A stretch of DNA of 21,680 nt, taken from contig FMBT01000175.1 of assembly GCA_900095095.1 (NCBI GenBank), forward strand, positions 1 to 21,680, written 5' to 3'. The notes below the pieces were generated by a model. It saw only the letters and a program-made list of their open reading frames with translations, was not told the DNA's origin and searched no databases. A program made the translations under genes and the position numbers. Each line of letters opens with the position of its first letter. Within the stretch, counting starts at the first letter, position 1. Source of the stretch: Fragilariopsis cylindrus CCMP1102 (Eukaryota > Bacillariophyta > Bacillariophyceae > Bacillariales > Bacillariaceae). Shown in pieces: positions 10,867-20,271 of the stretch.

Positions 10867-13014
10867 TTAATGAATAAATGGATCAATCTTCAGACCTTCC
10901 GTGCTGCATATATCCAGCAAGGGAGGGTCAACATTTGAATCTTCTTCTTCTTCAAATGTCATGGGGAAAAAAAGATTCTGATAATCGGTAGTAACTGAAC
11001 TTGAGGTAGTATCTGTCAATGGAGTTACAGGAGTTCCTACCGGAGGATCTAATATTCCCGTCGTCATTGATGAAAGTTGAATCTGATTCGGGACTTTCTT
11101 TGCGTTCAATGCGACTACTTGTTCGAACGGATGGGCTATTATGAAATCAAAAAGTGTGTGAGAGAAAGAAAGTTTTGAGAAAATATTAGGTGTGTGTGTA
11201 GTGATCTCTGGGCATGATGCAAGTATTGGTTTTTGCAAATACAATTGGAAAAAGAAGCATCTACTTACGTAAAGGGAAGGTTTGAATCGCATTTATGTCT
11301 TGGCGTGGTACTGTTTTGCCTTGAGCTGGTGGAGGCTGCGGAAGGGACATTGATGAAAGTTCCGATTGTGAAAGTTGCATTTGTTTCGTTAATTGTTCGA
11401 ACGGATGGGCTATTGTGAAATCATTGAGAGAGGGAGAGAAGGGAAGTGTGGGAAATATTTTAGTGTGTGCGATCTCTGTGTAGTGATACACGCTAGTTTC
11501 TGCTAATACAATAGGAATAGAAGCAGCTACTTACGTAAAGAGAACGATCGAATTGTATTTAAGTCTTGGTGCGATACTATTCTACCTTGAGCTGGTGGAG
11601 GATGCGGAAGGAGCGATGATACATAAGGAAGAATTGGTTGATATACAGTCCTCTGCACTACGTGTATCGGAGATGGAGATACTGTCGAGTATTGTTCATC
11701 GTAATCATTATTATAACCAAGTTTCTTAGCAGCTACAGGTATCATGCCTTTCGGCATTGACTCTGTCGTTGGGGAAGAAGGATTTCCCCATATTGAAGAT
11801 GTAGCTAGTCCTGGGAGTGGTGCTGTTGAAACCGGTGTAGACGAAGCAAACTTCTTCACCGATAGTGATTGATCAAATGGAACTTTCTTTGACGATATTT
11901 TTTGTTCGGCGATATATATCGACTGCTGCTTCTGCTGCTGCTCAGCAGCAGCCATCTCCTTGTTTTGACGTTGTTGTTCTCGCCATGCAGAGATTTTCTT
12001 ATGGTAATCTTCCCTTTCCGTTGCTTCTCGATCAACGTGAGGCTGTCGAACCTCTGGTGGAGCTACCTTCCATTCCTGGCCTAAAAGTTTAGAGATATCT
12101 GTATTCTTTAAATTTGGATATTCTCGAATAAGTGCGGCACGTCGTGTTCGACTGTAGTTTAGAAATGCAGACGGTGGACGCTTTGGAGCTGACGGATCCT
12201 GAATTTTGAGAGACGTCGAGATACAGGGCGTGAGCTGTGAGAATGTACTGTGTGGATTTGTAAAGACAGGATCAATACGATCTTCTTCTTTTTGTAACGA
12301 AAACAAGCTAATAACCAGGTGCTTACCTTTCGCGGCCTTTCAGACTTTACTTTCCACGGTCCCTGAGACGTCGAGATAAAGTGCGTGAGCTTTGTACTGC
12401 TGTGTAGATTATTTGTAAAGACGGGTCATTACACATATCTTTTTTTTAATGGAACAATAACGCAGCTAATAACCAGACACTTACCTTGTACAGTTTCTTC
12501 TCATTTTCGTACCTTAGCTTATCCTGTTCGGCGATCTTCTTCCATTTGCTCTTCTCAGCATCTGATAAGGCTTTCCATTCCTTTGAGATCCGACTGCGTT
12601 GTGCGATGAAACAATACAGTTAAAAATATAAGAACACTTATTCAGTAGTAATCGTGACAGACTATTATCGCTGATGCATACTACTTCGTTTGGCGTCATC
12701 ATGCTTCTTACCTTGATATAGAAGTTACTTTAACATTCTTATACGTAAGTTTGTACGTTTGCATCTTACTTATACTGAAGAGAATGTACGGGCTGATTTA
12801 CAATAACAAAGAATCAATCAGAAAAACATACACAGTATGTATCGTGATATATATGCAACTACTTATTATCCCAGCTAGCTGATCTACTGCTTCGTTTAGC
12901 GTCAGGACCGATTGCTTCTTACCTTTTGAATCTTCTCGGGGCCTGTGGCGCCTTTTTAAAGACCGAGGGAGGCTGGTTCGATTTCTTTCTTTTCCTCTTA
13001 TTATTGTTTTCCAT
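10867..13014 (-). CDS. Tandem HMG-box DNA-binding protein, seven exons
   Basis: Reconstructed minus-strand exons: 13014-12923, 12792-12712, 12593-12485, 12362-12327, 12198-11535, 11409-11269, 11135-10867. They join in phase to 463 codons plus TAA, each intron GT-AG. The N-terminus carries an NLS-like KRKRKK. HMG box 1 is spread over exons 1-4 (APRRFKSPYILFSISKM; NVKVTSIS; SRISKEWKALSDAEKSKWKK; LYKGPWKV), and box 2 lies in exon 5 (DPSAPKRPPSAFLNYSRTRR; ISKLLGQEWKVAPPEVRQPH; ISAWREQQR). HMG boxes bend DNA through the minor groove; this should be a nuclear architectural or regulatory protein. The rest is a Gln/Ser/Pro-rich tail with repeats from a duplicated exon, ending acidic (FEEEEDSNVDPPLLD). 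A pyrimidine-rich acceptor at 13045 suggests a 5'UTR intron. The start at 13014 is the only convincing in-frame ATG. Confidence 0.88.
11136..11700 (-). repeat. Tandem exon-intron duplication in the HMG gene tail
   Basis: Intron 5 (11534-11410, 125 nt) and intron 6 (11268-11136, 133 nt) share gtaagtag-(c/a)-tgcttct at the start and gatttca-(c/t)-aatag at the end. Their flanks match too. The end of exon 5 (PPPAQGRIVSHQDLN, then SFSL) resembles exon 6 (PPPAQGKTVPRQDIN, then TFPL), and both exons 6 and 7 begin PHPFEQ. Exon 7 also keeps LSSM, so up to three copies are visible. Exon 6 is 141 nt, a multiple of three, so its gain or skipping keeps the frame. Confidence 0.9.
12199..12484 (-). repeat. 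Similar introns 3 and 4 of the HMG gene
   Basis: Intron 3 (12484-12363, 122 nt) and intron 4 (12326-12199, 128 nt) share ctggttattagct near the 5' end. In the 3' half they share gtctttacaaat, cacacag, agctcacgc and tatctcgacgtctc. Intron 4 has 11 extra bases before its AG. They flank a 36-nt exon (12362-12327) that encodes the conserved GPWKV linker between the two boxes. The flanking exons 3, 4 and 5 are not alike. Confidence 0.85.
12594..12922 (-). repeat. Similar introns 1 and 2 of the HMG gene
   Basis: Intron 1 (12922-12793, 130 nt) and intron 2 (12711-12594, 118 nt) share a 5' start gtaagaagca, then tgacgc-(t/c)-aaacgaag-(c/t)-agta, then atcagc, gataata and a later tcacgat. The likeness is strongest over the first 50 nt and fades toward the acceptors. 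The exon between them (12792-12712, 81 nt) encodes ordinary box 1 residues and does not resemble the exons beside it, so this is not a simple exon duplication. Confidence 0.8.
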
Positions 13015-13050
13015 TTTGTGTCTACGTTCAATTTTTGTTGACGCCTAAAA

Positions 13051-13580
13051 GTTGTAAGTTAAATGTTGTTATTATGAATTGAAATTTGTTCCCTTCCTGC
13101 ATTACTTGTCGCACGTTCCAATAGAGTTGGCATTCGTAGTCTAGGTCTTTTAGGATGATGTTCAGACAGATGTACTTTTACTTTGCATCTATGTCCAGAT
13201 CATTGGTGTTCGGAATGTGATCGTGATAGAATACTGTGATAGGAAAACAATCAATGTAACAGAACATTTATGAAGATCGTTTCGTGATCGCTCTAATCGC
13301 GTCAAGCTCAAGCTGTTTTTCAGACGTGGAGCAACAAAATTGATACGAAAGATTTTAAAAATCGCATCCCCCATCGCTAGAAGGTTCATACGCAGGTACA
13401 TGTAAATACGAATAGTAAATCCTATTATGCTTTATTATTTTTATTATGAAGTAACGTTGATAGATTAAAAATGTATATTTAAATATTGTTACAAGCAATA
13501 GGCGGATACTTTTTTTTGGATCTCAAACACAAATTATAAATCGCAAGTTTGATTCAAACTATTCTACTATTTATCCCATG
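13051..13580. other. Spacer upstream of the HMG gene
   Basis: It probably contains the HMG promoter, a 5'UTR exon and a 5'UTR intron ending at 13045, plus the 3' flank of the SET gene. A basic open stretch on the minus strand at 13190-13070 (HHPKRPRLRMP) looks coding-like but cannot be joined in frame to the first HMG exon by any GT-AG pair I found. Confidence 0.45.
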
Positions 13581-14717
13581 TTAGAGCTCATCGTGAAGTC
13601 TTGTTTCTACAGCCTTTAGGGCCTCTGAAAAAGCAATCTCTTTGGCCTTATAAAACTGCAAAATATTATCCCATTCATGCTCAGGTACCTCTGATGGTCT
13701 TTGCTTCTCCAGAACTGTGTTGGCGACATTGCGAATCCGACCTAGTTCGTTATCCAAAAATGAGTGGGCTGGTATTCCATACACGTCTTCGTTAGGATAA
13801 GTTGGTTCGTCAAATTTAACCTCCAATTCTCCATCTTCGGTTTCAGTAATATTAAACCATATATTGTTCTCCCAGTACACCCAACGCCGAGGATATCTTT
13901 CGACGAAGCCAAAATCACGAAGAATCTCTGGTGTTCCAAGATACCATTGAAGAGGCTCACGGCAATCGGGACATAGGTCGTACGTGGCGTAGATTTCTTC
14001 ACCGGCTCGGATATCTTTCGTTGTACGAATTTTGGTTCCTCCTTCAGAATGTATGGAATCATATTCGGTATTGAATCGGCCATTATCATGATTTACCATG
14101 TCCCAGATAGGGATAAGATTTACATCATAACCTCGTTGTAAAACCAACTCAACGATGTGTTCCTCGAACGTATTATTTACACAACCTGTCTGCTTGAAGT
14201 GTTCGTCTATCCAGTCAACTACGTTACTTCCTGGATAAATAACTTTACGAAGAACGTCTTTCCCCTCCTTGCTCCACATTGCTGGAATTTGTCCTGGTTT
14301 TTGAGTTTTGAGGTAGCGAATGTAAGGCCCGTGCGTCGATTGCTCACCAAGGTTCATCTCAGTTAATAACTTGTGAGTCAATAGGCATATGTTTTTATAG
14401 TAGAAAATTGTTTCGTCCTCATCTTTTTCCATGGGTCTAAACTCATCCGTCATGGTAATATAGCAAGATTCTGGGATATGAAACAAGTTTTCTTTTGCTG
14501 CGATATCTTCTTTTGCGTAGATGCCATAGGGAGAGGTATCGTCTTGTTGATCTATTCTACGAATTTCTATCTTTCTACTGAAGGATCCACCCTTTGATCT
14601 CACCCATTCGATCATGTCACCTATAACTGTAGCTGTATTAATGTCGCCTTGCGCCATCACGACTGTTGCTTGGACAAGCAGCAATAACGAGACATAGACA
14701 TTGGTAAATTGTTTCAT
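13581..14717 (-). CDS. SET-domain protein with N-terminal signal peptide
   Basis: An intact 378-aa single-exon frame. Residues 1-22 form a classical signal peptide (VYVSLLLLVQATVVMA), so the product is predicted to enter the secretory route. The SET fold follows: GIYAKEDIAAKENLFHIPES at about 65-84, an inserted helical region, then the core motifs IPIWDMVNHDNGRFN (NH at 209-210), GEEIYATYD (239-247) and LRDFGFVE (266-273). These bind S-adenosylmethionine and the target lysine in SETD3/Rubisco-methyltransferase-type enzymes. A CPDC pair at 249-252 and two N-glycosylation sequons (NNT, NIT) fit an extracytosolic location. After the SET core an acidic strand-rich segment and a C-terminal helix recall the substrate-binding region of this class. 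Whether it methylates a secreted, plastid or ER protein cannot be told. Confidence 0.82.
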   Translation of the reverse strand: MKQFTNVYVSLLLLVQATVVMAQGDINTATVIGDMIEWVRSKGGSFSRKIEIRRIDQQDDTSPYGIYAKEDIAAKENLFHIPESCYITMTDEFRPMEKDEDETIFYYKNICLLTHKLLTEMNLGEQSTHGPYIRYLKTQKPGQIPAMWSKEGKDVLRKVIYPGSNVVDWIDEHFKQTGCVNNTFEEHIVELVLQRGYDVNLIPIWDMVNHDNGRFNTEYDSIHSEGGTKIRTTKDIRAGEEIYATYDLCPDCREPLQWYLGTPEILRDFGFVERYPRRWVYWENNIWFNITETEDGELEVKFDEPTYPNEDVYGIPAHSFLDNELGRIRNVANTVLEKQRPSEVPEHEWDNILQFYKAKEIAFSEALKAVETRLHDEL

Positions 14718-16272
14718 TTAATAGTGTTGTACAAACAAGACTATGTTGCGTCGCAATTGACGAGAATCAGTTTAGACAGTAACTGAGTTTCTTGCAACGA
14801 GTGGCGAACGAAAATAGTGGGCGATTGCTGCCTTAGATTGGGAGAAGACCGAAAGTATAGTAGCGTTTCGGTATAAGAGAAGATTTGAGACGACTGATTG
14901 ATTCTTTCATTATTTTTTTACAAGATCTCGGAGTTTTCCTGAAATATTGTGATGAAAAAAAACGTATAAATTGTAATTAAAATTTGAGCTTAATGAATAC
15001 TTCATCACACGAGCAAGGATTACTTAAACAAATTTTTGTACGCGCTACCATTCTTTCCAATACCATATCCGGCACGTGCGTTCATTAAGAAAAAACACTA
15101 TCAGCGAAAATTCACATACCGGCGCGTCCGCATTTTTCAACGGCTTTTGATTCAGCTCATGTGCTGAACCATTCAGCTCATGGGACTCGAATATGACTCA
15201 ATTTTTGCCTGGCCCTGTCTGAGTCGCGACCAATTTTTGCCTGCCCTTCGACAAGTTTTAAAAAAACAGAACAATGTTGTTGCTGTTGTTGTTCGAATAC
15301 AACCATTCCCCCCCCCCCTTCTACATCCTAGTTGGCTGGTTGTTGTATTACTGTACTGTTACTGTACTGTCGTCGGTCGGTATAATTCATCTAATTGGAC
15401 TGAGTTAATTTAATTTAGATGTCATTGCTGTTGTTCGATTAGATTCTTTGATGATTTCTTCTTCTTCTTCTCCTTCTTCTTCTTGCAAGATGAGACAGCC
15501 GCCAATTGTATTCCCATCACCATCATCATCATCATTTCAATTGAATACTTTAATGTTATCATTCCATAGTTGCTGATTTATTTATTCTAGTCCATTGTCC
15601 ATTGTCCATTGTCAATACAATATGATACAATAATTAATAGAAAAGATGTGGAACAAGCAACAGCCTTAACAACAGATCATGTGTGACACGCTGATAGGTA
15701 GCATGTACTGAAAAGCCTTACGTAAGGTATAAAACGTTTTCGCTGGACCAGTCAAGTGAGTCACATGAGCTGAACCATTCAGCTCAACAGCTTCCTACCT
15801 GTATTACTAAAAGCATCTATGTCTGACCTAATTGTTGCTTTCTGTTCATCTGTAGTCCTAGCAGGCTAGTAAATGAACTGTGCTTAGTTTTTTTTTAAAG
15901 TTCAAAATTACAAAAATATATTATAAACTCCCCAAGACTCGTTGAGTCAATAATTGCCATGACCGTTGCAGTCACAAGACGATTTTCATTTAAGGTGAAA
16001 TACATCAAAATACAATATATTTATGAAATAAGAATGAAAAGAAGTCATGCAAAAATCTCACATTCACAAAAACTTTATAATAATATATGCGATGATACTA
16101 CGACTAGCTAATAGCTGCTGTATGCGACAAATAAAAGTTCATTGACACAAACGCCGCTAACGAACCAGTCTGTAAAGAATAGTGTAGCACATTAGTATTA
16201 GCTAAATAAATAGTAATAAAAATACATACCAAGGCTAAGACAGATATATCCAATATGTGGGTATCATGTAAC
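14718..16272. other. 1.5-kb gene-free spacer with simple repeats
   Basis: It lies between the divergent SET and repeat-protein genes. It contains an 11-base C run at 15308-15318, TTC/TCC pyrimidine triplets at about 15458-15485, CAT triplets near 15515, and three direct copies of the 7-mer ccattgt at about 15592-15612. The short frames here look like artefacts of the pyrimidine tracts. A possible foldback element is listed separately. Confidence 0.5.
15160..15786. repeat. Possible foldback/MITE-like element with inverted ends
   Basis: Two nearly identical 21-nt sequences at 15160-15180 and 15766-15786 differ at one base. The right copy is itself a hairpin, arms TGAGCTGAA and TTCAGCTCA around CCA. 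The similarity extends inward in inverted orientation: the left end reads TTCAGCTCATGGGACTC and the complement of the right end reads TTCAGCTCATGTGACTC. This gives imperfect terminal inverted repeats around about 585 bp of non-coding DNA. No target-site duplication or transposase is visible, so the mobile nature is inferred. Confidence 0.4.
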
Positions 16273-17902
16273 ATGAAAACGATAGTATATAGTCTTGGAG
16301 TTCTTGCTGTGTTTCTTCTCTCGGGTACGTAACAATGAATTGGTTGATGTTGATTTTTTTCGTATACGTTTGATTGCATGTGATGTATGTGTGATTTTTG
16401 ATTTTTGATTGATTGATTGATTGATCGTTCCATTGCTATCCATAGTTCTAGCTAGCTCAAAAGCGGTTATTTTAATGTAATGCTTTTGTTTGTTTTTTTG
16501 TTTCTTTGATTTAGGTTCTGGAGGTCAAGAAGTCGAAGAAGTCGAAGTGGATATAGAACAAGAATTAGGAACGGGAGTGGATGGAGAGCGAGATATAATG
16601 GATACCTGTACTGGGGCTGCTGGACCACGTCCTGCCAATGGAATATTTTCTCCTGGACGTACTAATTATGCAACGGTCGATGATGTGAATGGTGGGTATT
16701 GTGGTGTTAATATTACTAATCCTGGAATTTGGTGGTTAGTTGAAGGAACAGGAGGTATAATAAGGGCATCATCATGTCATATTGAAACTGATATCAAAGT
16801 TAAGATTAGTGTATTTACTGGTGAGTCCTGTGATTCACTCACTTGTGTTACGGGTTCTGATGAACCAGATTTTGAATGTCCTATTTTACGACGTGAAAAT
16901 AAACTCGGAGAATGGGATACAATGGCAACCGCATTGAATTTTCCAACCGTTCTAGGTCAAAATTACTACATATTAGTACAACAACAAGATGATCAAAGGG
17001 GAACTGTTTGGATAAATTTTCGTACTCCTACAGTGCCACAAAATGATAATTGTATCGATGCTATCGGTCCGGTACCTAGAAATATGATCCGTATCCCATC
17101 AACGAGTGTTGATGCATCACTATCGTACGTTCCTCAAGGATATTGTGGTGGTGACGGTGTCCCAGCGTTATATCCTGGAACGTGGTTTCAAGGTGAGTTT
17201 AGTACTATCTTTTATTAATGACAGATATTGTTGTTATTATTGTTAGTTCATTAATTACCAACATGTGCACGGTATCCTCGTCGAACTCAACAACAAAAAT
17301 TAAATCATTGCTTTGGTAATAATATTATTTTATTGTTGGTCTCACTAAATATATACATCTTCCACCAAAATAATAGTTATGGGTACAGGTGGATCATTAA
17401 CGGTAATGGCGTGTGGTGAATTTAACTTTGATGGGTATGCGTTTAGTGTATACAATGGTGGTGGTCAGTGTGATTCACTTGACTGTGTTTCAGGTGGTAC
17501 GATTTGAATGTTGCTGATGATAAATGTGATTTCGGTCCGCGAGAATTTGCACGTCCTATGACGAAATATACATTTAAAACGATAGATCGGAGTCGGTATT
17601 ACATTTATGTACATACTGCAAGAACACGTGCTGTTAATGTCACAGGAGATTTTCGATTCTTTGTCGATGATGGGAAGAATGGTGAGAGTGGTACTAGTGG
17701 TTCTCATATGATGCAATTTGAAGAACCCAAGGGGATTTCTAACAGTGATTTATTCGGTAACGGCGATTCCAGCAACTTCAATGGTGGTAAAAAAGATGGC
17801 GATAATGGAAGTGAAAAATCTACTAGTACTATGATAAGATCAAGTGGATTTTGTTTCTATGGCTTCTTAATTGCATCATCTTGGATGGTGATGATTCAAT
17901 AA
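16273..17902 (+). CDS. Secreted, probably GPI-anchored cysteine-containing repeat protein
   Basis: Exon 1 (16273-16324) encodes a signal peptide (MKTIVYSLGVLAVFLLS). The intron runs to 16514. Exon 2 is 16515-17192, and exon 3 starts at 17377 after a second GT-AG intron. After an acidic stretch (EVEEVEVDIEQE) come two copies of a beta-rich domain. Copy 1 has DTCTGAAGP, YCGVNITNPGIWWLVEGTGG, KISVFTGESCDSLTCVTGSD and YYILVQ. Copy 2 has DNCIDAIGPV, YCGG, PGTWFQ, GYAFSVYNGGGQCDSLDCVSGG and YYIYVH. This is a widespread extracellular repeat of unknown ligand. The C-terminus is Ser/Thr-rich, then hydrophobic (FCFYGFLIASSWMVM), like a GPI signal. At about 17499 the frame stops (TGA at 17506) and continues at -1 (DLNVADDKCDF), exactly where copy 1 aligns without a gap. 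One base may therefore be missing. Confidence 0.72.
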
Positions 17903-18173
17903 GTCAAAGATTCGATGGCGTCTGGTATTTTGTTGGTTGCTGTTGTCTTTTTGGGTGTTGTATCATTAGTACAATGTACAGTTGAATGCAGTACAGCATT
18001 AGTACGTTTTAGTATTCATAAAATAGATATGTTTTTCATTTGATATTTACGATCTAATATGTATATATGTTTATTAACGCTAAACGTCCTAACGAGAAGT
18101 ACATCATTAATTCATGCATGTTTGTAAATCCATACGTTTGTGTTGAAGGATGTATTTATTTATTTGACATATA
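17903..18173. other. Intergenic, convergent 3' ends
   Basis: An AT-rich spacer of about 270 bp between the repeat-protein gene and the HIT gene. No open frame or structured RNA is evident. Confidence 0.5.
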
Positions 18174-19081
18174 TTAACCAGGTGGCCATTGCATTTGACG
18201 TCCACCCATCACATGCTAAATAAATAATATGGATAGAAAAGAAAGAAAGGGGCGGACCAGAGAAATGATTGTTAGTATATAGTAGAAGGTTTTGTTCCAA
18301 TAGAAGAAAAAAAGGTTACGCTCTCACGAGTTTACGCTACGCTACAATATATGCATATTTATTTCATATTCATATTCATATCCATTATAGTTCACTTACA
18401 ATATGAAGATGATATACACTTTGTGCACCATCTTTTCCATCATTAATAACAAGTCGAAAACCATCAGGGCATTCCTTTTGACCTAATTTTTGTGCAACAT
18501 ATGTTAAATGACCTAATAATTCTTTTTGATCCTCACGTGCTTTAGAAAGTTGTGTTAATCCATTACGATTTTTTGGTATAACTAAAAAATGAATAGGCGA
18601 TACTGGATTAACATCTCTGAATGCTATACAAAATTCATCATCATGGATAATTGTTGCTGGAATATCACCAGAAATTATCTTATCAAATATCGTTAATGGT
18701 TCTCCATCCCCATCACCATCACCAGCAGCAGCCTCTTTGGCCTTCTGTACTTCATCAGACATATTGTTATTATTATTATTATTATTGGCAGCAGCGGTAA
18801 GAGCAGTTGTAAACGAGTAGGTGCGTGCGGAAATTTTCTTGCTGATAGCAGTAGCGATAGAATTATTAGCAACGGTTGCGAAGGCGGTAGTTGTGAAAGA
18901 TTTTCTAGAAAGTAACGCAGAATAAGATAGAATCCTAGTAATGCTGCGAAAAACAAATCAAAACAAAAGAAAGAAGAAGAAAAGGGTCACCATATTGTGT
19001 CAGATGAACTTTATACAATTCAATATTAACTAGAACAGCCAACAGTAGGGAAAGCATCCTCCAAATTTTTACATACCGCAT
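18174..19081 (-). CDS. HIT-family nucleotide hydrolase (HINT type) with mitochondrial presequence
   Basis: HINT proteins hydrolyse nucleoside phosphoramidates and adenylates. I reconstruct exons 19081-19077 (ATGCG only), 18943-18400 and 18215-18174, giving 196 codons. Residues 1-62 contain Arg, Lys, Ser and Thr with no acidic residue (RILSYSALLSRKSFTTTAF; ISARTYSFTTALTAAA, then an Asn run), as in mitochondrial presequences. SARTYS offers a possible processing site. The HIT core follows: TIFDKIISGDIPA, HDDEFCIAFRDVNPVSPIHF, VIPK, LVINDGKDGAQSVYHLHIHV. The catalytic His triad is at 180, 182 and 184, and intron 2 splits it after HLHI; the last exon supplies HVMGGRQMQWPPG. An internal ATG at 18762 (MSDEVQKAKE) could give a 134-aa cytosolic form. 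The tiny first exon is inferred from a GTATGT donor and a TTTTTCGCAG acceptor. Confidence 0.85.
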
Positions 19082-19577
19082 TTCGTATACAGTATTGCTA
19101 TGGAAGACTTGTTTGTGTGCTTATGATGATAGTACGATGTACGATGTACCTCTATGTACAACTTAATTTGACGAGCAAAAGCAAAAAGCAAAAGAAAGGC
19201 AAGAAAAGATAAAAACTCTATCTTTAAAAGATTCAGAAGATTTTTCGTCAGGACCAGGCAAAAATATTTGTTTTTCAATCATAAAATTTATACATAGTAA
19301 TACTATGTATAATATACTATAATCATATGAGTCTGCAACGGTATGTTGCGTGGTAACCACTCGAAAAAAAGAATTAACCGCCAATGCATTGTTAACAGCA
19401 TCACAACAACAGCCAGCACAAACAGTACAGTAAGCAGATTCTTTTTCGACGGATCCATCACCTCCTCACATCATTTTTTAATTTGAATAAATAAAGAGAT
19501 ACAGTAAGTTAGGTTCATTTCTACTCATTACATTTCAATCAGTTAATAAACAAAATAGGTCAAATAAAGATAAAAAA
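19082..19577. other. Divergent promoter region of HIT and HU genes
   Basis: About 500 bp between divergent genes. A symmetric stretch near 19290-19320 (catagtaatactatg) could form a hairpin. Otherwise only AT-rich sequence is seen. Confidence 0.4.
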
Positions 19578-20271
19578 ATGATTTCCCGATCTATTATTGT
19601 TCTAGCATTAATTGCTTCTGCATCGTTGTCATCGAACACTGTCGATGCGTTCGCACGTGGTAGTACGAATGTTGCCCGACGCACAACTATTGCCACTGTA
19701 TCATCAACAACAACATCGTTGAATGCAGCAGCAGAGAAGGCGGCGGCGAAGCCAAAAAAAGTAGCTGTTGAATCAGTACGAAAAAAGGAATTTGTTGCAA
19801 CAATGGCAGAAGAACTTGGTTATTCCAAAACTGATGCTGAAAGTGCTCTTTCTTGTGTTTTAGAACTTATTACGGATGTAAGTACTACTTAACTGTCTGT
19901 ACCTCTGGTTATGTTTGTGTGTGTGTGTGTGCATCTTTCTTATATGTGTGCGCGTGTGTGTGTGTGTAACAACAAAAACAGTAATCTCACGCAAATTCTA
20001 ATCTTTATCATCTGTCGTTATGACGTCTCGTCACGTTCGAACTACTACTCTATTATTATATTATTATTGCTATTATTATAAATAATAACAGACTCTTGTA
20101 GATGGTAAAAAGGTTGTACTTCCTGGATTTGGAACGTTCGAACCGAGAGCACGTAATGCAAGAAAGGGACGTAATCCTAAAACAGGTGAAGAAATTGATA
20201 TTGCCGCTAGTGTTGGTGCTGGATTCAGTCCTGCCAAAGCATTGAAAGATAAACTTAATGGAAGGGAATAA
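19578..20271 (+). CDS. Plastid-targeted HU-like (bacterial histone-like) protein
   Basis: HU dimers bend and compact DNA; a nuclear copy in an alga with a red-lineage plastid is expected to serve the plastid nucleoid. Exon 1 (19578-19877) and exon 2 (20092-20271) join in phase to 159 aa, with the intron at GTAAGT to CAG. Residues 1-23 are a signal peptide ([15 protein letters not shown]). The junction VDAFARG has the Phe typical of diatom bipartite plastid signals, followed by a Ser/Thr/Arg-rich transit region to about 65. The HU fold is complete: [20 protein letters not shown], the dimer helix, [20 protein letters not shown] with the intercalating Pro at 129, and [13 protein letters not shown] at the end. 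The extra about 60 N-terminal residues over the usual 90 are accounted for by targeting. No frame break. Confidence 0.9.
19917..19966 (+). repeat. GT microsatellite in the HU intron
   Basis: Two TG/GT dinucleotide runs at about 19917-19931 and 19946-19966 are separated by a short pyrimidine-rich segment. They lie in the intron, near the donor side, and should vary in length between strains. Confidence 0.85.

Noticed and set aside
13060..13200. Upstream coding exon for the HMG gene
   Set aside because: The open basic stretch cannot be spliced in phase to the exon at 13044 without a stop, so a 5'UTR intron is the simpler reading.
15180..15413. 77-codon plus-strand open frame starting MGLEYDSIFAW
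   Set aside because: It starts inside the hairpin repeat and runs through the poly-C and GTT tracts, with no domain.
16104..16433. 109-codon minus-strand open frame
   Set aside because: It overlaps the signal-peptide exon and first intron of the repeat protein on the other strand, and its start consists of the translated gattgatt repeat.
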